From positions 15,304,501-15,368,500 of the forward strand of contig NC_084467.1 of NCBI RefSeq assembly GCF_027409185.1: a stretch of DNA of 64,000 nt. The letters run 5' to 3'. The notes beneath the pieces are model-generated. The model did not search any database and had not been told where the DNA came from. It was given only the letters and a program-made list of their open reading frames with translations. The number at the start of each line of letters is the position of its first letter. Positions within the stretch are counted from its first letter, which is position 1. The DNA is from Cynocephalus volans. Taxonomy: Eukaryota; Chordata; Mammalia; Dermoptera; Cynocephalidae. Shown piece by piece: positions 10,084 through 22,000 of this stretch. The position numbers and the translations under genes are program-made.

Positions 10084-13000
10084 GTGAGGCGGGCCGGGAG
10101 CGCGGGAGGCGGCGCCGGGGGACGCGCCGGCCATGGCCTGGCGACCGTCGCCCGCTCCCGTCCGTCCGTTCATTCGGGCGTCCCGAGCGTCTCTTGCGAG
10201 CCAGCCGCTGCTCTGAGGGCGGGGGGCCAGCGGCGAGCGAAGCGGGCGAGGCCCCTCGGCCCCGGACGCTCGCGGTGACCCCAGATGGTCCTAGTCGTGG
10301 CAGCGCGCGAGGGACGTAGAAAGTGGGTCCTGAGAACGGACACTGGCCCACTTTGGATTGGTGGCTGGGAAGGTCTCTCTGAAAGGTGACATGTAAGCTG
10401 AGACCTGAGGTCGAGCCAGTCCTTCGAAGAGCGGTCATAATGCCGATAAGATACATAGAAAGAGGCGTGATCCCCACTTGGTATGACGCTTTGTCATCTT
10501 TGAGTCCTTACCGTTGGGTACTGTCCCCTTTAACATTCGTGAACTTAGGTCTGGGAGGGCCTGTTGTTAACTGAGCCGAAAGCAGCGTCTCTGAGTCTTA
10601 CTTCATGGGCCTCAGTTTCTTCTCTGTAAGCAAAGGTGCTTTACCAAGCTTGCTTGGGGCTTGGGCAGGAATCCAGGTCCAGCGTTTTTAGGGGACACGG
10701 GATAAATAAGTGGGGGCCAGAATGAGGGAAGGGAAGGAAAAGTAGCTTCAAGAAAGGGGATATGGATCCGGGAGCATGATTGGAAGAAGGAAAAGAGGAG
10801 GGGACAGGGAAGGAGAACAGTTAGCATCCCCATGGCAGGAGCAGGCAAAAGGAGGTCTCATTGCCAGGTGTGTCACTCTGACAGAGGTGATGTTAATCAC
10901 AGCCTGGCTCTTGTTTTTTTTCCTCCCTTTATTTGACTGCTCAGGACAGGCAGAGGGAAGAATAAGATGAAACTCAAGAGCATACAGAATCTCCTTAGAT
11001 ATTGTGGAAGAACATGTTTTTTTGATTCCACGCTACATTGTAATTTATTGATTAAGACTTTATGAACTTGCTCGAATTTACTTTTCCCACCTTTCCTAGA
11101 CAGTATATGCTCAATGCTTCAAGCAAATTGGATTTCTGTCTGTTCAAAAAGAGTTCACCACACTCTCCTGCCTTGATGTATGTGCATAGGGTGCTGTTAG
11201 AGCTTGATTGCCATTATTCACCATCTTCTAGCACCGTGCCTGGTACACAGCAGGCATTCAGTACAGTTTTGCTGAGTAAACGATAGAAATATAAGGGAGG
11301 CCAGGTAGCCCAAGCATAAGCACAAGACACTGCTGTATAAATCAAAATACTGGTTGAATACAGTGGAATTGGGGGTGGGGCTGTTGCTTGCAAATGATTG
11401 GATTGCTTGGGTCTGCTGTATGAGGCATGTTTTCAATGTCACAGTGTCCAGGACACTGAAGTACTCAACAGAACGTTGCTTATGAGCAGGAATCAGAGCA
11501 CACGGAATTGCACAATCTTGAGGGGGCTTTCATAAGGGTAGGGAAACTTTGGGGGGGGGGTACTGTCTATCCCCTCCCCCACTCCCCCCAAAGAAAGCCT
11601 ACTTCTTTAGTTAATTCAGCACACATTGCTTGAGTAAGGTGCTGGGAATACATTTATGACTAAGGTCCTTAAGGAGCTTATAGTTTAGTAAGGGAGAAAC
11701 ATAGCAGTTGGTCTCAGACATTTTGGTCTTAGGACCTCTTTGCAATCTTAAAAATTACAGAGGAACCGAGAGAGCTTTTGTTTATATGGGTTATAGCTAT
11801 CAGTATTTACTATATTAGAAAGCAAAACAAATTTTTAAAACACAAGACTACACAGACACATTCCATTAGTTATCAGAGTGATAACATCATATATCAGGTA
11901 GCCTCTGGAAAACTACACTGTACACTTATGAGAGAATGAGAATGAAAAAGGTAAATAACATCTTAGTTTTGAACTCATGGGTACCCGGAAAGGATCTCAG
12001 AGAACTTCCCACCTCCCTGGTTCTCTGGACCACACTTTGACAACAGATGATATAGATAATTAAAATACAGTTTGATGTAGTCTTAGTGACAGTGACTGAT
12101 TATAGTGGTACAATTGAAAAGGAAGTGGCCAACACTCCCTGAAGTGGTCAGGAAGGCCTTCTCATTCACTCAGTAAATATTCATCGAATACACTGTTCTA
12201 GATGCCTCTCAGAGGAGGTCATACTCTGGGTCATGAAGGACCAATAGGAGTATGCCAAGAGAACATTCCAGTCTGAAGAGTAGTATATGCAAAGGCACAG
12301 GAACACATTGTTTTGGGGAGATCTGCAAGTTGTTTAGGATGACAGGAATATAGGGTACAGAGTAGAATTAAGGGACCATGAAGCTGCAGAGGCCAGCTTG
12401 ACTGAAATCCGTGTGTGTCTTACTTTTCTTTTTTTGTAATGTGGCTGGTGGGTATGGGCATCTGAACCCCTGACCTTGGTGTTCTAAGGCTGCGCTCTAA
12501 CCAATTCAGCTAACCTGTCAGCTCCCTGTCTCTCACTTCTGAGGTCCCTATTCTTTGGATAATGCTAGATAAAATGATAATATTTCCTTTTGTGGGGCTC
12601 CATGAAGGTAACCCCCTTCTGTTCACAAGTTCTTCACCTGGGTACCATGAGGTGGACAGGGTAAATGAGATGGTTCAACCCTCTTTAGTATTGTGGCCTG
12701 TTGGGAAAATATAGGAAAATGGTCAGCGCCCTTCAGATGTTTGGAATCTTGCTGAGCATTTGATGTAAATATGCACATGCACCCAGGTGTTCCTTGGTTA
12801 TTGTCTAATGTAACTGTGCATGTGTGCCCAAGTGTCCTGGGTTATGGACTTAAGAATAAAGGAGGAGTGGCTCTGATCTAGGGTGTCCCCCGCCTCTGAT
12901 ATGCCCCAGGGAGGCCGCTACTGCTGCTGGAGGCTGTTGCTGCAAGCTGTTGTTGTCAGTGCCCCCGGGACCCTCCAAGAGGCCACTGCTGCTTCTACTG

Positions 13001-16000
13001 CTACTGTTGAGGACTGAACTCGTGTAGTCTGCCAGTGGCTCCCGGGATCTTTCCAATTACCTAGTATGGACCTGCATGTGAGAGGTCTATGACCCAACCT
13101 GGCATGTGAGAGGTCTGGTGACCCAGTCTGTACAATGGGTTTGAAGGGTCTGAGCCCTAGCCCTGAAAATACAAATGGAAACTTAGTATAACTAAAATAA
13201 TGAAACGTTTTGGCTTTAGTTATGAATTGCTGTAACCCTACAATGCCTAGCCATACAATTAGCATAGCTATTGCTTTAACAATACAATTGACGTAGTCGT
13301 GTAGCTTTACATGGCCCTTTTAAATGTGACAATGACAGGCTTTATTACTACAACAGATGGTGTTTCCTGTGTATGTGATGGATTGGCAGGTATCAACAGA
13401 TTCTTTATTAATATTTAAGTACTCTCAGGGTAAAATATAATGGTTATGGTACTATAAAAAAAAAAATCGATAGTCTCCAGTTTTCCCTCTTTCCATTTTG
13501 GTGTGATTGCAATGCCTAAGATAGCATCGGGCTATAGGCATGTTCATTGCTGGCAAAATGGTACTTGTAGCGTTCTGGAACCTATGGGGGCTTGAGGATG
13601 AATTAGCTTGTGTCCTCTAATGTAGCCTTTCCATGTGTTGTCAGTTTAGCATAGATTAAAAGGGAGCTACTTGTGGGGTTTTGTAATGAGTCATGGACCA
13701 CCTTGTACTTGGCCTGCTGTCTGGAGGATGCACCCACATAAACTGGATTCATTTTCAAAACAGGAAAGAAACAATCTAACCTCGATGTCCTTAAAAATAT
13801 GACTGGCTATAAGTGTAAAAAGAATCTGTAATTGGATTAGACAGTACAATATTAGTACTCTGATCAATGTCCAGTTGTATTTTAATTACATTACCAGTTA
13901 GTAGTGTTTTAAAATTAAAACATTGAAGAGTCACTAATTTTAGCTATTTATCCCTTTCACAAACAAGTAGTTTTATTTTTATTTTGTTTTTAACGTCATA
14001 GAATCTTAGTGGTGGAAAGGTATTCACAAATCATCGTGTCTAATTATCCATTAGTGCCCATTATCACCTGTAGAGCAGCCCTGTCTTTTGTGCTTAGCTC
14101 ATTGGTTTTCAACCCTGGTTAGAATCACCTGGGAGGAACTTTTGAAAAAATGTAGCACCTACGCTTTCCCCTGGATCAGCTACAGTGGTTTTAAAAGTTC
14201 CACAGGTGATTCTAATGTACAGCCATAATTGAGAACTGCTGATTTAGAGTCTAGATTCTAGACTAGTGTTTCTCAAACGTTAGCCACGTAACAGCCTCAC
14301 CTGGAGTGCTAGTTAAAACTCCTGGAAGGACTAAATTGCTGGGCCCAGCCCCAGAGTGTCTGATTCAGTAGGGGTGGGGCCCCAGAATTTTCATTTCTAA
14401 GTTCTGAGGTGATGCTGATGTTCCTAGTCAGGGATCAGACTTTGAGAGTGGTACCCAGTACTCTAGCTGTGGTTTGACTTCAAAGAATAGAACAACCCCT
14501 CACCCCCTCCTTTTTCTGCACGTTTACTACTCTTACTGCAGGCTAAGAGCCCATTCTTTTTTTTTTTTTTTTTTTGGCATCTGGATTACGGTATTGTCTC
14601 ATTCTGAATTATTGAGCACTCAAAACCCTCACATGCTGCTTATGTAATTGGCTGTTTTTCGTAAACTCAAACTCAAGTCCTGACAGATATCCCTAAAGGG
14701 CAGCGGTTCTCAAGTGGGGATGATTATTTGCCCCCCAGGGGACATTTGGCAGTGTTTGGAGCCATTTTTGGTTGTCACAACCAGTGGGGAGGGAGGTGGT
14801 AGTATGCTGGCAGCTAGTGGGTAGAGGCCAAGTATGCTCCTAAACATCCTACAGTGCACAGGGCAGCCTCCCCAATAAGGAATTATCCCCAAATGTCAGT
14901 AGTCTGGAAGCTGAGAAGCTCTGCTGTAGTGCTCTGGTGAGGGTATGGACACAGGAAACAGCCCAGATCTCCTTAGAGGTCCTTTGGGCACTAGTGCTTT
15001 GTTCTCGAGTATCTTGAGTGTTCTTGCTGGGTTCCCTAAGGGAACCTAGGTCACTGTAGTGTTTCTCATATTTCCTGTGTCACTACCTTGTAACCCTATC
15101 AGAAAAAGAAGTGATTTCAGTCATTCTTGACTTGTTTTTAGTGGGCTCAGAGAAAGTTTGGTAAATATAGAAAAGTATATTAAAATAGACTTAACAATTA
15201 ACTCCTAATTCTATTATCTAGAGATAACTACTGCTGACATTTTGGTGTTGACATTTGAGTGAGGGTGCATGCTAGAGCTGAATTGCCTGGGTTGTAATTC
15301 TGGGTCCACCACCTACTAGTTTTGTGACCCTGGACAAATTACTCTTGGGGGCAGTAACAGTACCTGTCTCAGAGTTGTGAGGACTAAGCACATTTCATAC
15401 ATGTAAAGTGTTTAGAACAGTTCCTGGCACATTGTGAGAACTGTTTAAGTGGTTTCCGTGTTTTTTCTTTGCATACATTTGTGTGTGTGCAGTGTATACA
15501 GTTTTTTTTTTTTTTTTTTTTTTAAAGATGACCGGTAAGGGGATCTTAACCCGTGGCCTTGGTGTTATCAGCACCACACTCTCCCGAGTGAGCCACGGGC
15601 CGGCCCCTAGTGTATACAGTTTTAAACCTACTTTTTTGCTTATATGGAGAACATTTGCCCATGTTACTAAAAATTCTTAGCAAGCATGTTACAATACTGT
15701 GAACATGTTAAATGTAAAATAACTAAATACGCATTTTGTACTAAGTTACACCTCTTAAACTAGATTTAAGAATAGGCTAGTGGTGGCACATGGTAAAGGT
15801 TTCAGAAAAGTTTGAGAGAAAAGCTTAAAATTAAAAACGTTTTATCCATAGCTTCCTTTTTTTCCTAGGGTTGAAAAAAGACTGCCATTGTTAAGATTTT
15901 AGCAACAGACACCTCAGTCTAGTGTATAGAACCCTATATTCCAGCTCCTACTAAAATCTTGTCCCAGACTGATGCAGAGCTTTTTAGTTTCTAATTTATA

Positions 16001-19000
16001 GAATCTGTCTTACATTCTCCCTCTCCCCTGCAAAATAAATAAATAAATAAATAAGTATAAATCCTTATACATTATACTTTAGATTCCTTTCTTTCTATAA
16101 CTTCCTATTGAAAACTCACTTTTCTGAGTTGAAAAACAAAAACCTTTTTCTCCACATTTAGGTCTGAAATCCTTCTGAAAGTGATGAGTTTATATTTTGG
16201 AATTAGAATATCATGGTTTTTCATTTGGAAGAGTAAACAGTTTGGTTTGAAACTGGGCAACTGTTTGGCTCCAGAATGGTTTTATTTCCTTAGTTTTGAG
16301 GATACCAGATTGTGTTTGTCTTGTTTCAGTCTCTGTGTATCTGGGTCTCTGTGTTTGTGATACAGTTTGGAATTTTAGAAGTTTTTGAGGGATTTGAAGG
16401 TAAAGATAACTCTATTAGTTTATTGCCAGCATTTTAATTTAATATAAACAAAGTACAGTGTTTAAGGTTTTCATTTGGCAGGAATAACAATGGCATCATT
16501 GGGCCAAGGGTGACAGCTGAGGTGGCAAGGGGAGAAGCGTCTTTCTGTAGTACAACTGTTTGTCGTCCAAGTGCTTTCCTGCTTGTGGCTTTCTCCACTA
16601 TGTTCTTAGGACTCAAACAGGGTATTGACTTGTGCTGGGAGCTTGACAAATTGCCATCTTTTGGGTACTCTTTGGTAAATGGATAGTTACGTAGCTGGGC
16701 AGCTGTAGTGAAACTTGTTTCAAAAGAGAGGCAGCAGCTATGACATCATTTTGGAAGGGGATCTGGGAATCATAGCCCTTAGGTGTGGAATGGCCTATAA
16801 GGTCTGGTGGTTAGTGTATCACCAACTCCTCTTGTTGAAATGGCTGAGGCCCAGCTGGTAAGTGGGTAACAGTTGTTGCCTCTCAAGAAGGTAATGTGGT
16901 TGAATATCTGCCCTAGTGCTCTCCCTGCAGGGTTTGGGAGGAGTACTGGCCTGTTAGGAGTTGAAGCTTTACCTCTCCTGTACATAAAAGATTTCTATGA
17001 GATGGCCTGGCACAAAGCATCATTGTTTTAGATGAACCAAGTTCGCTTTTGAAAAGTCTTGACCAACACTTTTGTTTTGACAGCAATTGCCTGTTCAGAG
17101 CTCTTGGTGATCAATTGGAGGGACACTCACGAAATCATCTGAAGCACCGACAAGAAACAGTGGACTACATGATAAAGCAGCGGGAAGATTTTGAACCATT
17201 TGTAGAAGATGACATTCCTTTTGAGAAGCATGGTAGGTTCACCGTGGGACACTGGATCCTTCAGGAGTAATGCATTGGGTAATTAAGTCCATCTGCATCC
17301 CCCACTCTCCAAGACAGGGTTTGTTTATATAAATTATGGCATTCACTTGTTCAACAAATATTAATTTGCTTACTCTGTAGTAGGTGGCATGCTAGGCAGT
17401 TGGGAATCAATAGATCAAGATGTATTTGCCCTTAATAAAAATGATGATGTTGATTGACTTGAAACGCTATTCATGGCTTCCTATTCAGTAGGATGGGAGA
17501 ATCAGGCTGGAAAATAGTATGTGTATACTGATACCATTTTTAAAAGGTTTACACACACAGAAACAGTAGGAAAAATCTGGAATGATACTGACATTTTGTG
17601 GTTAATTCTTAGCTACACTTATTTTTCAGAAATCACTTGCTTTCTTTAAACTTCTTTTATAAAAGGGAGATAATAAAAGCATCTATCTCATAGGATTTTT
17701 GTGAAGATTAGATAAAATTAAAATAAGCTCTGAAGTATTAGCCATCTGGGGATGGTGGGTATATTAGTCCGTTTTGTGTTGCTTATAACAGAACACACAG
17801 AACTGGGTGATTTATAAAGGAAAGAAGTTTATTTGGCTTACGATTCTGGGACAGCTGCATCTGGCACGGGCCTCAGGCTGCTTCTACTCATGGCGGAAAA
17901 GCAGCAGGCAGCTGGTGGGTACAAGCAGATCACATGGTGAGAGAGGAAGCAAGATAAAGAAAGAAGGCGCCAGGGTCTTTTAAAACAACAAGCTCTCGCA
18001 GGAACTAATAGAGCGAGAACTCACTCATTAATCTCCCCTCCTCCAGGGAGAGCATTAATCCATTTATGAGGGATCCACTCCCATGACTCAATCACTTTCC
18101 AAGACTGCCACGTTGGGGATCAAATTTCCACATGAGTTTTGGAGGGGCCAGGGGCGGAATGTAGTGGATTGAATTATGTCCCCCCAAAACTCATTGAAGC
18201 TTGAATTGTGTCCTCCAAGTTTTATGTATTAGAAACTTGGCCCCCATTGTGACTGTTAAGAGGATGGGAAATCCTGTTATGGTAATTGTAAAGTTGGGGC
18301 CTTGAAGAGGTGATTGGATTGTAGGACCATGCCCTAGTGAATGGATTAAAAATGGTGGTCAAGGGCATGGTTCTCAGGGCTTTAAAAGAAGAGGAGATTC
18401 TGTCTCTCTTTCTCTCTGCTTCCACCATCTTGCAATGTGAGACCCCTGGGTCACTGTCACCACCCTCAGATGGACATTGGACTTCTTAGTTTCAGAAACT
18501 GTAAGCAATAAATGTTGTTTTTCTTTATAAATCACCCAGTTTCAGGTATTTTGTTATAAGGAACACAAAACAGACTAATACAGTGAGACTACGGATATTT
18601 TAGATTGGCTTCTGTTTATATTACTGTTTATTTATTTTTTATTGGTTATGAATATTCATGGGGTACAAAGCTGTCCATCACCGCTCATGCCCAAGATGTG
18701 ATAGCCAGAGATTTTTCTGTCTTTTAAATGATTGTGTGTTATGTTTATAAACAGAAAAGTCAATAAAGTCATGTTAAATTCTCACCAAAAACTCAAAAAC
18801 AACCTGTATTCTTTGAGGCAAGTCAGTTAGTGATTTTAGTTTCTATTTAATAGGCACAAATCTAGTAAGAAAATATGAGCTTTTAAACTTTAATTTCAAC
18901 AAATGTTTACTGAGGATCTACTATGGCAGGTGCTGATGTATTTGTTTTACAAATAGCATTTTCATCACAGGGCTCATATCAGTCTCTTATCAGGAGAGAG

Positions 19001-22000
19001 ATGGAATCGTTTCTGGGTTTTAGAGAGCTAACACTGGAGGCTGTGTTGAGAATGGATGGGGAGAGAGACTGAGAAGGGAAGGACTAGTTAGAAGGCTCTC
19101 CACATTGGCCAGATGAGAGAAAAGGAGAGTCTCCACCAAGGGAGCTACTGAGGATAATGAGTAGGGCCCACCAGGGCACAGTTTGCCAGTAAATTGACAG
19201 GACTCATTGGAGATGAGGAGGGGAGAGGAAGGAGACAAGGTGATTCTGAAGTTTCTATTTGGGGAGTGGCTAGGTAGCTGTACTGTTAGCAAGACAGAGG
19301 GCAGCAGGAGTACATTTGGGAAGGAGGCTCTTAGTGATCCCAAAGCCTTTTGCATCTCTCACTAGGAAAGAACTCATTCATTAGGCACCAGACACACAGC
19401 AGCAAAACTTACACTGGGTAGTTTATACTAGGCACTGAGTTCTAGTGGTCCCTCTTCCAATAATCACTTTTTGTCTAGCAGATAGACACAGTTTATACAT
19501 AGTCAGCAGTTTACAAATTAAATGTATATGAGTGTGTATAATAGAACAAATTTTATAATTTAGTGCTGTATAAAATGAATTGTGTCATTGATTCAGTTAA
19601 AGTATCATTTTGGGTGAAATGGGTTTTAGTTTGTGATGTGAAATTCCACTTTGAACATCTTGAGTGAAGGTCATGTGTTTGGGGGTGTGGCAGGACAGAG
19701 AATCCAAATCTTCAGTTGCCAACATGATGATCCCTTTAGATGTACCGTGGATAGGTGTTTTCTTGAAATGTCACTGTGCATGCCTGATGGTTGGTGCTGC
19801 GTAAGAATCTGAGCATCAGCGTGAGAAGTGGCTTTGACTGCCAGAGCAGAAATGAGAAGTAACCTAGAAGTCTGCCCATGCTCCTTGTGTGTCAGTTGAA
19901 GGCCAGACTTGCTGTATTTGTCACTCTTAACATAGTTACCTGTTTTTATTGTCTGTCTGTCTGGTTATTCTCTGAGATTCGTGAGGGCAGGGACTCTGTC
20001 TTTGTTTCTCAATGTGTCAGCATCTGGCATCTGATAGGCATTCATAAAGTATTTGTTGAATGAGTAAATGAATGGCGCACTGAACTGTTGAGGACCCGGG
20101 TACACTTCCATCTGGCTGTACCTTTAAGATTCTTCTTTTCCTTCAGACTGTGACTTCAGAGAATTGACAACCTGTTTCTCCCTGATTATACAAATATTCA
20201 GATCAGAAACCTGAGTATTCTTAATGTTCACCCCCCTCCCTCGTTATAACCAGTCATTCACTACTCTTGTCACTGCTGCCTCGGTAGTTTTTCTCTCACT
20301 GCTACTCCCTCATAAAACCCGGCCTCTGTGGACATTTGCTTGGATTTCCTCAGTACTGTTTGTACTGGTTTCATTGTCTCTTGACCTCTTCAGTCTGTTT
20401 TCCATATTGCAGCCAGAATGGTGATCTAAATGTGTTTTTCCTCTATCTAAAACCTGTTGGCGGCTTCCCAGTGACCTCAAGATAGAGTTCAAACTCTTCA
20501 GCCCTTGTGGTCTGTGATTTTATTTCTCTACCCTCATTTCTTGAAATTTCTCTCCACATTTTTTCACTCCCTCCACACTGTCTCAGCATTCTAAGTTCCC
20601 ACCATACTGCGTAGTCCATAGTCTCTCTTTTGCCTCTACTTGGAACATCATCTCCATTTCTCCTCTAACTGCTGCTTGTCCTTTGGGTATCAGCTTAGTT
20701 GTGTCAGTTGAGAAGTTTATCTGATACACTTTACCTCCCATCCCCACTACCACACTGGCTTATGCTCACAACCTGGAGTCAGCCAAACTGCAGAGTTTGA
20801 GGTTGCAGTCCTTGTAAGACTTCTTCACTTCTGACACCATCTGCAAGTTTGGAGTTTCCCAAAACTACCCTCAGGTTTGATAATTTGCCAGAAAGACTTG
20901 CAAAACTCACTGAGAGCTATCATATTAACAGTTACAATTTATTACAGGAAAAGGACACATCAAAATTAGCCAAAGGAAGAGACACATAGGGCAGTCTGGT
21001 AAGGTTTCTAACATGAAACTTTTGTAGTCCTCAGGACATATTATTCTCCTGGCATCTTGTGTGTGAAAGTACACAGTACACACAGAGTATTATCAACCAG
21101 GGAGGCTCATCCCAACTTTGGTGTCCAGAGTGGTTTTTTTTTTTTTGGGGGGGGGGGAGGGTTGTTGATTGCTTGTTTAAATGGAAAGGGACTTATAGCA
21201 CATGGCTAGGATCAAGTGTGGTGGAGGGGACCACCATGAGTAACGAAGACTCCTGTCACCTTTGGAAATTCCAGAAGTTTAGTGATCACCTCCCAGGAGC
21301 TGGGGATAGAAGCCAAATTCTTTACTATATATCCCCTTCTCAGCTTATGCATCTGCCTGTCTTCATCTTTTCGTTGTTTGCCTCCCCCCACTGGTTGTAA
21401 ACTCCTGGAAGGCAAACTGATGGAATGGCCAAGAGCCAGGGCTCGAAGTTAGGCTGCCTGGGTGAAATCTGAGTTCCACTGAGTACTGGCTCTGTGACCT
21501 TGGGCACAGTGGTGACTATTCTGCACCTCAGTTTCCTCATCTATAAAATGGCATGCATAATAATGCTTCTTTAGAGGGTTATTTTGAAAATTAAAAGTGA
21601 TAATCTATGAGAAGTGAGTAGAGTAGTGCTTGACACATATATAATAAGCATTTATTAAAGCAAGGTGTTATGATAACTGTGTTTATTATTACATTTCCAG
21701 TGTCTCTTATATGGTTAGGCATATAGGAAATACTCAGCAAATATTTATTGAAGAAATGATTAAATGGATCCTTTTTTTTTTTAATTTTTTTTTTTATTTT
21801 TATTTTTTTAAAATTTTATTTTGTCGATATACATTGTAGCTGATTATTGCTCCCCATCACCAAAACCTCCCTCCCTTCTCCCTCCCCAATGGATCCTTTT
21901 TTTGATGAATGATTAGTGCCCTTATGAGTAGCAGTTTGTATTGTTCAACCAGCTGAATTTCTAGACTCTGACAAACTAAATGGACTTTTCAGATGTATAC

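Larger units (their letters stand above)
9560..10300 (+). promoter_or_regulatory. OTUD3: CpG-island promoter of OTUD3
   Basis: GC content and CpG density rise sharply here compared with both flanks. The island spans the presumed 5' UTR, coding exon 1 and the start of intron 1. No TATA box is visible, as is usual for a widely expressed CpG-island gene. Two palindromic CACGTG E-boxes and an NRF1-like site lie upstream of the start codon. The transcription start cannot be fixed from sequence, but probably lies between about 9,740 and 9,850. Confidence 0.85.
10084..17083 (+). other. OTUD3: OTUD3 intron 1
   Basis: 7.0 kb. Contents listed separately include L2 fragments, a Charlie-type repeat, antisense CYN SINEs, an LTR-like block at about 12.69-13.06 kb, three hAT MITEs (14.1-14.9 kb) and a MIR. 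From about 15.9 to 17.08 kb only (aaat)5 at about 16,031-16,055 is notable. I see no additional exon. Confidence 0.8.

Noticed and set aside
9484-10477. Long open frames on both strands in the CpG island (up to 274 codons on the minus strand)
   Set aside because: GC-rich sequence lacks stop codons by chance. The proteins are Arg/Pro/Gly/Ala-rich without any domain, and the real frame is OTUD3 exon 1.
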